Origin: Zhongshania aliphaticivorans
Lineage (GTDB): Bacteria > Pseudomonadota > Gammaproteobacteria > Pseudomonadales > Spongiibacteraceae
Reading direction: 5' to 3'
DNA length: 64,000 nt
Assembly (NCBI RefSeq): GCF_902705875.1
Contig: NZ_CACSIK010000003.1
Location: 88,907-152,906 of the forward strand
This document shows, piece after piece, positions 43,420 to 53,388 of the stretch. How positions within the stretch are numbered: the first letter of the stretch is position 1; every line of letters starts with the position of its first letter. The notes under the pieces are model-generated. The model saw only the letters and a program-made list of their open reading frames with translations, made no database searches and had not been told where the DNA came from. Both the position numbers and the translations under genes were made by a program.

Positions 43420-44814
43420 CTACTTGGTAACACTCAACATAAACTCTGCGACTTCACGTCTTAATTCTGGCGACAAATGCCCCTGTGGCGGCATTGTTGG
43501 ATAGTCAGGCCTCACCTTGTGAGGCGCCGCTATATAATCAGCAATGGCTTGTGGGTCATTGTGATACAAGGCCTGCACGGTGAGAGTTGGCGGGCCAATC
43601 ATTCGCATATTGTAGGCATGACATCCAGCGCAGATACCTTGATATAGCAGGCGTGTGCGATTTTCGGTTGTCACCACCTCATCGGGAGCACCACCAGGAA
43701 TTAACATGCTGACAATATCTGAGGTGTCTGTCCGTTCGCATTCACTCCATTTTTTCACACCAAAACTGGTGTAACGCTCACGGTTAATAATGCAATTATC
43801 AGGTTCTTGTGCCGACCCCATATTGGCCAGAATATCAGGGCCGGAACGGCTAAACTGGGTTAACATTAATGCCTTCACATCGGCAACGGGATCAGCACCA
43901 TTGTCAAACATCAGATTATCAAGGAACACCATACGGTCTGGATTAGGTTCAGACTCAGGGTCACTAGAAATATCAGTAATAAACGCTAGATCCGTTACAA
44001 CCACACCAGCCGTTTTATTTCCCGAAATAATATTACCTTCAATCACCACATCATCTGCAGCCATCACCACAATACCAATACCGGCAGGCACTTTAGAGAC
44101 GATAGAGCCAGGCGCACCAAAGTTGGCGGTATTGTTATTCACTACAAAATTGTTTCTTAAAATAACGTCAAAGGTGGTTTTAATTGGCAGGCCGGGAGTA
44201 ATAAACACCAGTAGACCAGCGGTGTTATCGTGGGCGTAGTTATTTTCTACAAGTGCATGACGCGTATTTTCAATTTCAATACCTGCCACATTGTCAAAGA
44301 CTTCATTGTGAAGTACATCAACGTTATCGCACATACCAACATAGATTGCCGCGTCTTCTATTCCGCTCAGGACATTGTATTCAATCAAACCGTTCTTACC
44401 GAACTGGGGGAAAATACCGTATACACCGGTATCAATAACTCGGTTATAACGGATAACAAAATTATTACCGGCCTGCCCCATGATCGCATTACCTTTGTAA
44501 TGGGTAATGGTTAACCACTCGACAGTAAAGTCATTGCCAGAATACAGAATTGCATCATTCCGTTTTCCTTCACCCTCCATCACCGGCCATTCGCCATCTT
44601 CCACAACACCGCGAATAGTAATGCCGTCTTTGTCGACATAAACACTTTCTTTGTATGTGCCCGGATAAACCAAAATCACATCACCGGTGCTGGCTTTGTT
44701 CACCGCACTCTGTATGGACTCGCCATCCTTTACTGCGATTTCAGCGGCCATCAAACTCGGCACAGCCAATAATAGGCTAAGCCACAACAGCCCCAAGGGG
44801 ATTATTTTCTTCAT
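43420..44814 (-). CDS. Parallel beta-helix protein fused to a cytochrome c domain
   Basis: A 464-residue secreted protein. Signal peptide (PLGLLWLSLLLAVPSLMA), then a right-handed parallel beta-helix region (about 25-340) with repeating YNVLSGIEDAAIYVGMC-like rungs, then a C-terminal c-type cytochrome with CAGCHAYNMRMIGPP (about residue 390) and the Met ligand region YPTMPPQGHLSPEL. Beta-helix proteins usually bind or cut polysaccharides or act as scaffolds; fusion to a heme domain is uncommon. Located between the MauG-like peroxidase and the receptor (33 and 75 nt). Confidence 0.85.
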   Translation of the reverse strand: MKKIIPLGLLWLSLLLAVPSLMAAEIAVKDGESIQSAVNKASTGDVILVYPGTYKESVYVDKDGITIRGVVEDGEWPVMEGEGKRNDAILYSGNDFTVEWLTITHYKGNAIMGQAGNNFVIRYNRVIDTGVYGIFPQFGKNGLIEYNVLSGIEDAAIYVGMCDNVDVLHNEVFDNVAGIEIENTRHALVENNYAHDNTAGLLVFITPGLPIKTTFDVILRNNFVVNNNTANFGAPGSIVSKVPAGIGIVVMAADDVVIEGNIISGNKTAGVVVTDLAFITDISSDPESEPNPDRMVFLDNLMFDNGADPVADVKALMLTQFSRSGPDILANMGSAQEPDNCIINRERYTSFGVKKWSECERTDTSDIVSMLIPGGAPDEVVTTENRTRLLYQGICAGCHAYNMRMIGPPTLTVQALYHNDPQAIADYIAAPHKVRPDYPTMPPQGHLSPELRREVAEFMLSVTK

Positions 44815-44847
44815 TGTTGTGCTCCTTACTTTCCAGAGTCTGGATGG

Positions 44848-46023
44848 TTAATAGGTCAAAAATTCAGTCGCAACAGGTTTTAAACCTGATGGTACTTTTT
44901 GAGGTAAAACAGGCATAAAACTTTGATCAGTCAAGGTCTTTAAAAATGCCACCAGTAAATCTAATTCATGGTCAGCCAGATCCGGCTCCCAAATATGCCA
45001 ATGCAAGCTTAGGTGCTCGCCTTCAGGCACGGCATGCCCTCGGCCACCTGTGTAAAAAGCAACGGCGTCACGCAGTGTCTTAAACCGCCCAGAATGCATA
45101 TACGGCGCGGTTAGCTCGATATTGCGTAGCGTTGGCACTCTAAACCCACCACGCTGCGAGGCATCACCTGTAATTGCCTGTACACCCGGATCACGTGGCA
45201 TACCTTCTAACTCAGGTGTGCCGATGACCGCTATTTGCTGGTTGGTAAATGCCGGTGGCGTATGGCACTCAGCACACCTAGCTACAAATGAACGAAACAC
45301 ATTCATGCCTTCGATTTCAGTTTGCGTTAATACCTCATGAAAACCGTTAGCATATAAATCATAGCGACTGCTCAATGACACAAGTGATGATTCAAACGCT
45401 GTTAAGGCTGTGTATACCTGCTCTAACGACAATGGTTTTTCACCAAAAGCCTGCGCAAATAAAGCAGGGTAATTAGCATCTTGCTGCAAACTCGCCAATA
45501 GGTTTTCTGGGGTGTTGGCCATCTCGATACTTGAAAATAATGGCCCCTGCATTTGCTCCTCTAAGGAGTCGGCCCTAGCATCCCAAAACAACTCGCGTAA
45601 AAACCCAACATTCCAAAGTGTTGGCGCCGATCGCGTCATCACTTCACCGTGTCGGCCAACACTCCCCCCCAAGCCATCGGAAAAACCACGTGCAGGCTGA
45701 TGGCAGGATGAGCATGCCATGTCACCATCTACCGATAGTAATGGATCAAAAAATAACAGCCGGCCAAGATCGATTTGCTGCGCACTAAAGCCTTCACGCA
45801 GCGCCGGCAATCCGGTTTTTAAACCGCCCACCCCCGACTCACGTAATGACTTATAGCCGCTATAAAAACTTTGTAGATAGCAACCGCCTTCACGCTCTTG
45901 AAACCCAGCGGGGCATACTTCGCTTAATGCCCATTCGTGAGTTTCTGACTGCACAACTGCACTACTCAAAATACCGCTGAAAGCACAAAACCATAAAACA
46001 ACGGGTGCTAATTTATCCCGCAT
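44848..46023 (-). CDS. Di-heme cytochrome c peroxidase, MauG/CcpA family
   Basis: A 391-residue periplasmic enzyme with signal sequence and two c-heme motifs, MACSSCHQPARGFSDG and ARCAECHTPPAFTN, the two-heme layout of CcpA/MauG. Conserved PTLWNVGFLRELFWDARADSLEEQ and PTLRNIELTAPYMHSGRF follow the family. It could reduce H2O2 or oxidise a substrate as MauG does. An N-terminal insert of about 50 residues with an extra Cys pair (CPAGFQEREGGCY) is unusual. It starts 2 nt after the c4-like gene, so the two are coupled. Confidence 0.9.
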   Translation of the reverse strand: MRDKLAPVVLWFCAFSGILSSAVVQSETHEWALSEVCPAGFQEREGGCYLQSFYSGYKSLRESGVGGLKTGLPALREGFSAQQIDLGRLLFFDPLLSVDGDMACSSCHQPARGFSDGLGGSVGRHGEVMTRSAPTLWNVGFLRELFWDARADSLEEQMQGPLFSSIEMANTPENLLASLQQDANYPALFAQAFGEKPLSLEQVYTALTAFESSLVSLSSRYDLYANGFHEVLTQTEIEGMNVFRSFVARCAECHTPPAFTNQQIAVIGTPELEGMPRDPGVQAITGDASQRGGFRVPTLRNIELTAPYMHSGRFKTLRDAVAFYTGGRGHAVPEGEHLSLHWHIWEPDLADHELDLLVAFLKTLTDQSFMPVLPQKVPSGLKPVATEFLTY

Positions 46024-46025
46024 TC

Positions 46026-46706
46026 TTAATCTGCCAAAGATTGAATATAAGCAATCACATCCATGGCAACATCGTCATCGGGAAGTGTTTTACCCATCAT
46101 GCCCATTTGATAGCCATAGCGATCTGCTTCGTCTGCACCACGAATGCCATCACGGAAATGATTAAACTGCTTCAACAAATACCAGTCATCCACCCCAGCC
46201 AAGGCCGGCGCTTGTAATTTATCATTGCCCTCGGCTTCTGGGCCGTGGCAAGCCCCACACAAATTGGAGTAATAATCAGCACCGCGCTTAACATTGCCAT
46301 CAAGGGTTTTTTCAGCAGGCTTTGCTTTCAAATCGGAAATATAACTAACCACGGCCTTAACGGCGGCTTCATCGGGCAGTGTTTTGGCAATAGCCTGCAT
46401 CTGGGCGCCATAACCATCTTTGGGGTCACTGCCACGAACACCACTTCTAAACGCATTTAGCTGACGCTCTAAATACCAGTCTTGCTGATTCACTAAGGAA
46501 GGTGAATTCAAAGCACTATTCCCTTCACCAGCCGCACCGTGGCAAGCCGCGCACGCCGCGTATAGCGCCTTACCGTCGGCCGCATTAGCAGCACCTTGTA
46601 AAGCTTGCAGGGCATCTGCTGCCGCCTTTTCGCTGCTAACGTCTGGAACATTGTCATCGCTACAAGCGGCCAATATCACAGTAAGCAATAACACCAATCG
46701 TTTCAT
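46026..46706 (-). CDS. Dihaem cytochrome c4-like lipoprotein
   Basis: A 226-residue protein with lipobox LAAC and two similar c-heme domains: CAACHGAAGEGN and CGACHGPEAEGN. It is an electron carrier of the cytochrome c4 type, probably lipid-anchored to the periplasmic face. First gene of the operon and a likely electron donor for the MauG-like peroxidase. Confidence 0.9.
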   Translation of the reverse strand: MKRLVLLLTVILAACSDDNVPDVSSEKAAADALQALQGAANAADGKALYAACAACHGAAGEGNSALNSPSLVNQQDWYLERQLNAFRSGVRGSDPKDGYGAQMQAIAKTLPDEAAVKAVVSYISDLKAKPAEKTLDGNVKRGADYYSNLCGACHGPEAEGNDKLQAPALAGVDDWYLLKQFNHFRDGIRGADEADRYGYQMGMMGKTLPDDDVAMDVIAYIQSLAD

Positions 46707-47143
46707 TTTCGCGACCCTTCTCTGTGCTAATTAATCAATTTCTAGACCGAAAATCACCACGCTAAACTTGCGCATTACATTCAGTGTAGGTGAGGAAATC
46801 TATTCTGCCGGCAGGTTATATTTCATTAACTTACCGAACAACAGCGGACGAATCAATATGTAAAAAATGACACGTTAGCTGATTTTTAACGATTTTTGCC
46901 ACATTATCATCACCATTCGACTCTATTTTGGCAATTATTTTACTCGCACCAAAAGTGTTATTGTTATATCAAACAGTGTACTACTGATGTTGTCAATGAC
47001 AACAACGATCAAACCATAATTGTGCACAAATTTGACAGTACACTCTCAACGTCACGCTCAAGCCTAACAAAACCCCTGATCTGAACGCTTACCCATCGTA
47101 GTGCAGGGCTCAAAAATCTAACAAAAATGCAAAATCTAAATCC
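46707..47143. other. Non-coding region with a palindrome at 46989-47003
   Basis: The upstream region of the cytochrome operon plus about 430 nt of AT-rich DNA. It holds the perfect 15-nt palindrome GTTGTCA-A-TGACAAC, a possible regulator site, and no convincing gene. Short frames here have no support. Confidence 0.5.
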
Positions 47144-47176
47144 AAAAAAAACGGCACCATTATGGTGCCGTTTTTT
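47144..47176. terminator. Bidirectional rho-independent terminator
   Basis: Eight A, stem CGGCACCA / TGGTGCCG with a 3-nt loop, six T. It ends the minus-strand protease gene; the A run makes it work on the other strand too. Confidence 0.9.
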
Positions 47177-47206
47177 GGGTTTCATATCTACGCTTGGAAG
47201 ATATTA

Positions 47207-49066
47207 TTAGGGATTATCGGTGTACAAAATAAAATCACCGGCACCACTAAAAGATTTCACTCTCCAACGATAAGTACCTGAGCTGCCGTCATAACTCACC
47301 GCCTCGTCCGAACCGTTAGTCTCCCCCGATGCGACAACAGACCAATACTGGAATATAAATCCACCGAGTTTTTCCAAGTACACATCAAAATCGGTATTTG
47401 CTGGGCCTTCTAAGTAGGCTCTAAATTGCCCTGCATCACTGTAAAAACCGCTGCTGCTTGGCGTATAAACCTGTGCATTGGTCGCACTCAGTGTGCCACT
47501 AGTTTGCTCGCACTCCGGACAAGGGCCGCTACCAGGCAAGGTAACAACAACGGTTTGTACGCCCGTATTTTGCTGACTGCCAGTGTCCGTCACCGTTAAG
47601 GCCACTGCATAGCTTCCCGCGGCATCAAAGGTATAGCTAGGCGTCACACCACTTGCAAAATTACCGTCACCAAAATTCCATTGATAGCTTGCAACACCAT
47701 TATCATCGGTCGAGCTTCCACCATCAAAACTACACTCTAAATCCACACAGCTATACGTAAAAGCTGCTGTGGGCGGGAAGTCTGTAGGCGTACCGTCACC
47801 AGCATTGGAAACTTGCAGTAATAAATTTGGTGAGCCGGTACCAATATTACTTAATTTACCCGCAACTCCTTCTCCAACAATCTGTGCAAAAACAGCTGCA
47901 GGGCTCGCTGATGGCTGCTGAGCTAAAATCAATGCAGCAGCCCCTGCCACATGTGGCGATGCCATAGAGGTGCCACTAATCACATTGGTATCGGTATCAC
48001 TTTGATACCACGCTGAACTAATCGCTGAGCCAGGAGCAAAAATATCGACACAACTGCCCTTATTTGAAAATGAAGATCGACTATCATCAGAGACTGTAGA
48101 ACCAACCGTAATCGCTTCCGCAATTCTATTAGGCGACCCAGTACACGCATCGGTATTGTCATTACCCGCTGCAACCACAAAAGTTACACCTGCCGCGATA
48201 GCCGATTGAACCGCTTCATCAAGTGCAGTACTGCTAAAGCCACCTAAACTCATATTGGCCACGGCCGGGCTAAGGTAGTTAGCTGCCAGCCAGTCAATGC
48301 CCGCAATAACACCAGAAGTACTACCCGTTCCACCACAGCCCAACACCCGAACAGGGTGAACCGTTGCCCCTTTCGCAACACCCCAAGTAGCACCGGCTGC
48401 TGTGCCCGCAACATGGGTACCATGACCATTACAATCTTCTACATCCGCTGGGTCAGTACTTGAGAAAAGAAAGCCGGAGGACACAAAATTTCTACCCGCA
48501 CCAACACGCCCGGCAAACTCCTGATGACTAGTACGTATGCCACTATCAACGATATAAACATGCACCCCACTACCATCACTGTTGTATTGGTAGCTTCCAT
48601 CTAGAGGCAGACTAGCTTGGTCGACCCGATCCAGACCCCAAGTGGCATTATTCTGTGTGGCGGCAATGGTTACCGTCTGATCTTGTTCCACTAACTTAAC
48701 CAAGGGGTTTTGCGCCAATAATTCGGCCGCCTCTGGGCTGAGCTGTGCAACGAAGCCACGCACTACGTTGTCAAAGCTTCCCAATAAAGTCCCACCAACG
48801 TTTGCCAGCAAATCTGTGACCACCCCTAAAAGCGGTAAATCTGATATTAACGGTAAATCTAATTTATTCAGTAAAACGATATACTGACCATCGATGGGCT
48901 CACCCGCAGTAAGTGCATCAGAGACCGAGCTTTCAATTGCGGTCGCTTGGACTTCCACTTCATCGGTCACCGCACTAACTGCGCCACCGCCACTGCCGCC
49001 GCAGGCAGCCAACGCCGCCAATACCAAACTGCCAAGAGCGTAACGCCCAGACTTTATTACCGCCAT
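47207..49066 (-). CDS. Secreted subtilisin-like S8 protease with PKD domain
   Basis: A 619-residue lipoprotein (ALAACGGSGGG). An I9-type inhibitor propeptide (about 55-130, GQYIVLLNKLDLP) is followed by the S8 catalytic domain with Asp (VHVYIVDSGI), His (NGHGTHVAGT) and Ser (SGTSMASPHVAG). A PKD domain (about 425-510, DDNGVASYQWNFGDGN) and a C-terminal pre-peptidase-like domain follow. An extracellular protein-degrading enzyme or processing protease. It ends at the terminator at 47144. No clear partner gene. Confidence 0.93.
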   Translation of the reverse strand: MAVIKSGRYALGSLVLAALAACGGSGGGAVSAVTDEVEVQATAIESSVSDALTAGEPIDGQYIVLLNKLDLPLISDLPLLGVVTDLLANVGGTLLGSFDNVVRGFVAQLSPEAAELLAQNPLVKLVEQDQTVTIAATQNNATWGLDRVDQASLPLDGSYQYNSDGSGVHVYIVDSGIRTSHQEFAGRVGAGRNFVSSGFLFSSTDPADVEDCNGHGTHVAGTAAGATWGVAKGATVHPVRVLGCGGTGSTSGVIAGIDWLAANYLSPAVANMSLGGFSSTALDEAVQSAIAAGVTFVVAAGNDNTDACTGSPNRIAEAITVGSTVSDDSRSSFSNKGSCVDIFAPGSAISSAWYQSDTDTNVISGTSMASPHVAGAAALILAQQPSASPAAVFAQIVGEGVAGKLSNIGTGSPNLLLQVSNAGDGTPTDFPPTAAFTYSCVDLECSFDGGSSTDDNGVASYQWNFGDGNFASGVTPSYTFDAAGSYAVALTVTDTGSQQNTGVQTVVVTLPGSGPCPECEQTSGTLSATNAQVYTPSSSGFYSDAGQFRAYLEGPANTDFDVYLEKLGGFIFQYWSVVASGETNGSDEAVSYDGSSGTYRWRVKSFSGAGDFILYTDNP

Positions 49067-49235
49067 ATTGTTGCCACCTTTTCAGTATTTAAAAACTCAC
49101 ATATTTGCCGTTACTATTTAGTTGCACGCAGCCTTCGTCATTTAATCGAGTTCAGTGATCGCGTGACATAAGGGGAAATGCTGGGCCATCTAGTCACCAC
49201 ACCGGACTTATCACTGCGAGAACTTTGTGTTGTCG

Positions 49236-50249
49236 CTACCACCTAGCAAAATGGTCTTCTGCAAAACCCCAGCAGTTATTAATGTTAATGACTTCATCAG
49301 CAAGTCGGATTTCACCGTTAAACACACCAAAATGCTGAGTGAAATTAGACGCGATAAACAGGGCATTAATTTTTTCTTTTCGCTGCCCCTTTGGCGTAAA
49401 CACTATATTGACAATGCCATCCGCCGAGCGCATACGCCAAGGGCTGGATGCTTGATAACGGTCAAATTCAAAATTCACCATGTCGACTTTAATCAGTCGA
49501 TCATCAAGCCATAAGGCATTTTCAGTAAAGCCCGTTTCGTTGACACCGGCCGCGAGATTCATTCCCAACCTACGCCCATCAGCCAAGCTCGCCGACAGAC
49601 TCCCCCAGTTCCAAAACGTTTCTCCACGCATATAGCCGGCAGTCCAGTCTACCGACGCCAAGGCCTTAATCTCAGCTAGGTTTATGTCTTTACCACCCCA
49701 TACAATATGCCCTTCACAGGGCATTGCCGCATTCTTTCGGGTATAAACCCAACCCTGATACCCTGCACGACTGCAAAGCGCCAAGGGCGGCGTATTCGAC
49801 TCATCAATACTCGCCGATATCTCTAAGCCGCTCTTTAAGCTAACGCTTACCTCACGACGACCAGCCTGCGCTTTTATTGACAGCTGATTTTTGCCACATC
49901 GAAAGCTAGCAGCTCCGTCTTCTGGTCTGGTCTCGATCTTGGTCTGTCGAGCCAAGGGCTGTGTAAAACTAAACTCTTCAAAAACCTGAGTTTGTGGCTC
50001 ATACAAATATACGAAGGCGTTACTGACCAATTTAAGGTCGACGATAGCCACACCGACAATAAGCTGCGGACTGACTAAGGCAACAAACTGGAACTGATTA
50101 AATTTAAAATGCTTGGCAAGGCCACCTAATTTACGGTCCATGGCAGAACGCAAATCATAATCCTGAAAATTAACCTCATTGACGCCAGTCTCAAACAGAC
50201 CAAACGTCGGCTGGCCATTTTTTCCAATCAATGCCGGCTTACCATTCAT
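49236..50249 (-). CDS. DUF2804 domain protein
   Basis: About 337 residues from ATG 50249 (GAGAAG upstream). The sequence is beta-rich with a DUF2804-like pattern (QDYDLRSAMDRKLGGLAKHF, GEREV-type strands, WNWGSLSASLADGRRLGMNL). Function unknown. It is head to head with the phosphopantetheinyl transferase-like gene. Confidence 0.75.
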   Translation of the reverse strand: MNGKPALIGKNGQPTFGLFETGVNEVNFQDYDLRSAMDRKLGGLAKHFKFNQFQFVALVSPQLIVGVAIVDLKLVSNAFVYLYEPQTQVFEEFSFTQPLARQTKIETRPEDGAASFRCGKNQLSIKAQAGRREVSVSLKSGLEISASIDESNTPPLALCSRAGYQGWVYTRKNAAMPCEGHIVWGGKDINLAEIKALASVDWTAGYMRGETFWNWGSLSASLADGRRLGMNLAAGVNETGFTENALWLDDRLIKVDMVNFEFDRYQASSPWRMRSADGIVNIVFTPKGQRKEKINALFIASNFTQHFGVFNGEIRLADEVININNCWGFAEDHFARW

Positions 50250-50416
50250 GCTGCACTTCTCATTTCGGCACCTTAGTGACCACACCCGCTATTATTAGTA
50301 AACAACTGTATTCATTCTGTAGTAGCACTATAAGCGGGTCAAATAGTGATGATCAAAAATGTGACCCATCAGACATTGCGACACTGCAGCCACTAAGGCA
50401 AAATCAGAGTACAGAC

Positions 50417-51238
50417 TTGAGAAACTTAGAATGGCTCACTCCATTTGATCCCTTTACGCATAAGCCAATTCCCAACGCAGCTAGGCGAAATCCTAGGCGG
50501 TATATCGCCGTGATCAGCGCAGCAGAAGCAGATTTTGCCAAGTTTATTCAGCCCGAAATTAACCAACACAGCTTCTCACCCGCTGTGTTAGCCAGTGCAA
50601 ACTTCGATAAAAGCCTATTTAACTCGGCACTTTATGATCAGCATGATGTGTATTGCCCCCCAGCCATGTATTGCGCCAGCCCCAAACGCCAAGCTGAATA
50701 TTTTGCTGGCCGCTACCTTGCCGCCCAGGCCATGAGCTATTTCGATATACATCAATTTACTTTACGTGCCGATGCTAAGCGCTGCCCCCAGTGGCCCAGC
50801 ACCTTAGTAGGGAGCATCACCCACACCAATGACTACGCAGCATGTATTACCGCGTTAAAAACTGACGTTGCCGCCATTGGTATCGACGCTCAAGATATGA
50901 TTAATGATGCCCGTGTAGAACGCTTACAATCTCGCATCATTGATAAAGCTGAATCAAGCCTACTATCCCAAAATGAACTCTCACCCGCGCTGGGCCTAAG
51001 CCTGTGTTTTTCTGCCAAAGAAGCTATCTACAAGGCCCTCTACCCTTATGTTCAGCAATATTTTGGTTTTAGCGCCGCCAAGCTGCATAGCATCGACCCA
51101 AGCAAACAAACCCTAACATTCCGCTTTGATCCTGCCCTCTGGGTTTTACATAACGACAGGAATACCCTGCAACTTAATTACCTGTGCAACGACCAAAGGG
51201 TGCTCACGTATTTAATCTTGCCCGCAAGCATGAAATAG
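50417..51238 (+). CDS. 4'-phosphopantetheinyl transferase superfamily protein
   Basis: The frame runs from 50231 but its first part overlaps the divergent DUF2804 start. TTG 50417 gives about 273 residues, nearer the family size; the start is uncertain (GTG 50510 is another option). EntD-type motifs are visible: SITHTNDYAACIT, AAIGIDAQD and FSAKEAIYKALYP, which carry the Mg and CoA site residues. It would transfer phosphopantetheine to a carrier protein. No carrier gene is in the window. Confidence 0.72.
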   Translation: MRNLEWLTPFDPFTHKPIPNAARRNPRRYIAVISAAEADFAKFIQPEINQHSFSPAVLASANFDKSLFNSALYDQHDVYCPPAMYCASPKRQAEYFAGRYLAAQAMSYFDIHQFTLRADAKRCPQWPSTLVGSITHTNDYAACITALKTDVAAIGIDAQDMINDARVERLQSRIIDKAESSLLSQNELSPALGLSLCFSAKEAIYKALYPYVQQYFGFSAAKLHSIDPSKQTLTFRFDPALWVLHNDRNTLQLNYLCNDQRVLTYLILPASMK

Positions 51239-51419
51239 ATCTTCGTCACACCTTGAAAAACCGTTGAACAATCGTCACGATCTCTTACTCTAAGACTCAA
51301 TCACGTTATATGTCGCATAAACACCTGCGAAGCGAGTAAACTTAAGCTTCGCGCTGTACCTGCACAGCAAAAACCAAAAGAAAGACACATTAATATCAAC
51401 ACGTATCTAGGAAAGCAGA

Positions 51420-52205
51420 TTGCCACTATTAAAGTCCGTAGCCAGTAAGTCAGCACCCTCAGCCGCCGCTTTTCGTCTGAAAGGAGGCTTGTTTCCTCTC
51501 ACCCTTTTGGAAATCACACGATACGACCACAACGAATTTGCTAAGCAGCTGCAGGAAAAGGCCGCAGAAGCGCCTGTCTTTTTCAAACAGACTCCCGTAG
51601 TACTTAGCTTTGAAGAGTTTGACGGTGACATCAATGCCCTTCGCATTGAAGAGTTAGTCTCACTTTGTGTATCCCATGGACTGCTGCCGGTAGCTTTACG
51701 CAATAGCAATCCCGAGCTACAAGAACAGGCCAAACAACTAAATTTAGCGATTATGCCCGTCGGCCGGGTAAAATCAGCACCAGAACCAGCGGCTCCCGCA
51801 CAAGAAGCGCCGGCCACTGATAGCGTTCAAGATGAAGCCATTGACTCAGCCAGCCAACAAACTGCACTCAGTCACAGCCCGAGCAAAGTTATCACCACAC
51901 CTATTCGCTCTGGCCAACAAGTTTACGCACCGGGTGGCGATCTTATTATCATGGCCTCGGTATCGGCCGGTGCAGAAGTATTAGCTGACGGTAATATCCA
52001 TATTTATGGCGCATTGCGCGGCAGAGCGCTAGCGGGTGTACGCGGCGACACCACTGCACGGATATTTTGCCAAAGCCTAGAAGCAGAATTAATATCTATT
52101 GCGGGCAACTTTAAAGTCGACGAAGATCTGCGCCAAGATCATTGGAAGTCAGCGATTCACGCTAGCCTAAGTGAACAATCACTTTGTATTGAACCCTTAG
52201 TCTGA
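51420..52205 (+). CDS. minC: Septum site-determining protein MinC
   Basis: 261 residues from TTG 51420 (AGGA upstream). N-terminal MinC domain (RLKGGLFPLTLLEITRYDH) and C-terminal beta-helix domain (QQVYAPGGDLIIMASVSAGA, GALRGRALAGVRGD). A Pro/Ala linker joins them. MinC blocks FtsZ ring assembly away from mid-cell with MinD. First gene of minCDE. Confidence 0.95.
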   Translation: MPLLKSVASKSAPSAAAFRLKGGLFPLTLLEITRYDHNEFAKQLQEKAAEAPVFFKQTPVVLSFEEFDGDINALRIEELVSLCVSHGLLPVALRNSNPELQEQAKQLNLAIMPVGRVKSAPEPAAPAQEAPATDSVQDEAIDSASQQTALSHSPSKVITTPIRSGQQVYAPGGDLIIMASVSAGAEVLADGNIHIYGALRGRALAGVRGDTTARIFCQSLEAELISIAGNFKVDEDLRQDHWKSAIHASLSEQSLCIEPLV

Positions 52206-52260
52206 CACCACCAAACAACAAACTTACGTTTTTAATCACGACCAAAAAAGGATGATAGCC

Positions 52261-53076
52261 TTGGCCAAAATAATTGTAGTTACCTCAGGAAAAGGCGGTG
52301 TGGGTAAAACCACAACCAGCGCGGCTATTAGTAGCGGCCTCGCAATGCGCGGCCATAAAACCGTTGTCATCGATTTTGACATTGGCCTGCGCAATCTCGA
52401 TATCATCATGAATTGTGAGCGCCGAGTCGTTTACGACTTCGTCAATGTCATCAATGGCGAGGCCAACCTTCGCCAAGCCTTAATTAAAGATAAGCGGGTA
52501 GAGAATTTATCCATATTACCGGCTTCTCAAACACGCGATAAAGATGCACTAAGCGTGGAAGGCGTCGAACGCATTCTGAATGAACTTGCCGCCGATGGCT
52601 TTGAATATATTATCTGCGACTCTCCCGCCGGTATAGAACACGGTGCCTTTATGGCGATGTATTTTGCTGATTTAGCCATCGTCGTCGCCAACCCAGAAGT
52701 CTCATCAGTACGCGACTCTGACCGTATTCTTGGCATACTACAAAGTAAATCTCGTCGCGCCGAGCAAGGCGAGCGCGTAGAAGAGTGCCTCCTGCTAACC
52801 CGCTACAACCCAGAACGAGTAGCCAAAGGTGAAATGCTTGGCGTTCAAGATGTCGAAGAGATCCTTGCCACCAAGCTGTTAGGGGTTATCCCAGAATCAG
52901 AAACCGTACTCAAAGCATCTAACCAGGGTATTCCCGTCATTCACGACACCGAAAGCCCTGCGGGCCAAGCGTACTCCGATGCAGTGAGCCGTCTTTTAGG
53001 TGAAGAAGTAGAACACCGGTTTATGAGCGTAGAGCAAAAAGGCCTATTTCAACGGCTATTTGGGAGGAGCGCATGA
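52261..53076 (+). CDS. minD: Septum site-determining ATPase MinD
   Basis: About 271 residues. I start at TTG 52261 because AGGA lies 8 nt before it and it gives the normal [18 protein letters not shown] opening; ATG 52252 would sit too close to that site. Deviant Walker A ([10 protein letters not shown]), switch regions [11 protein letters not shown] and an amphipathic C-terminal helix ([10 protein letters not shown]) are present. It recruits MinC to the membrane and is cycled by MinE. Overlaps minE by 4 nt. Confidence 0.95.
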   Translation: MAKIIVVTSGKGGVGKTTTSAAISSGLAMRGHKTVVIDFDIGLRNLDIIMNCERRVVYDFVNVINGEANLRQALIKDKRVENLSILPASQTRDKDALSVEGVERILNELAADGFEYIICDSPAGIEHGAFMAMYFADLAIVVANPEVSSVRDSDRILGILQSKSRRAEQGERVEECLLLTRYNPERVAKGEMLGVQDVEEILATKLLGVIPESETVLKASNQGIPVIHDTESPAGQAYSDAVSRLLGEEVEHRFMSVEQKGLFQRLFGRSA

Positions 53077-53330
53077 GCATCTTCGATTATTTTCGCAGCG
53101 CAAAAAAAGACACGGCATCCATCGCAAAAGAACGCCTGCAAATTATTGTGGCGCATGAGCGCAACCAGCGTAATAAGCCTGACTATCTACCTAAATTACA
53201 ACAGGAATTACTCGAAGTAATTAGGAAGTACGTCGACGTAAATCAAGATCAAGTTGAAGTTCAACTCGATAACAACGGCAATTGCTCGGTGCTGGAACTC
53301 AATATCACCCTACCCGACAGAGCCCAATAA
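53073..53330 (+). CDS. minE: Cell division topological specificity factor MinE
   Basis: An 85-residue protein: N-terminal [20 protein letters not shown] and central [20 protein letters not shown] match MinE. It stimulates MinD ATPase and drives pole-to-pole oscillation. The start overlaps minD. A hairpin follows. Confidence 0.95.
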   Translation: MSIFDYFRSAKKDTASIAKERLQIIVAHERNQRNKPDYLPKLQQELLEVIRKYVDVNQDQVEVQLDNNGNCSVLELNITLPDRAQ

Positions 53331-53339
53331 GCTCCCACT

Positions 53340-53366
53340 GCGCGACTGCCCAAACGGGCAGCGCGC
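53340..53366 (+). terminator. Hairpin after minE
   Basis: Stem CTGCCC / GGGCAG with outer GCGCG / CGCGC pairing, loop AAAC, 9 nt after minE. Strong G+C stem, no U tract, so the assignment is tentative. Confidence 0.55.
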
Positions 53367-53388
53367 TCGCGTTTAGCTATTAACCAAA

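Noticed and set aside
46896..47084. 62-codon frame in the gap before the protease
   Set aside because: No ribosome site, biased composition (His/Tyr/Thr) and no similarity to a family I know.
52252..52260. ATG 52252 as the minD start
   Set aside because: The AAGGA-like site lies immediately before it, too close; TTG 52261 gives correct spacing and the family N-terminus.
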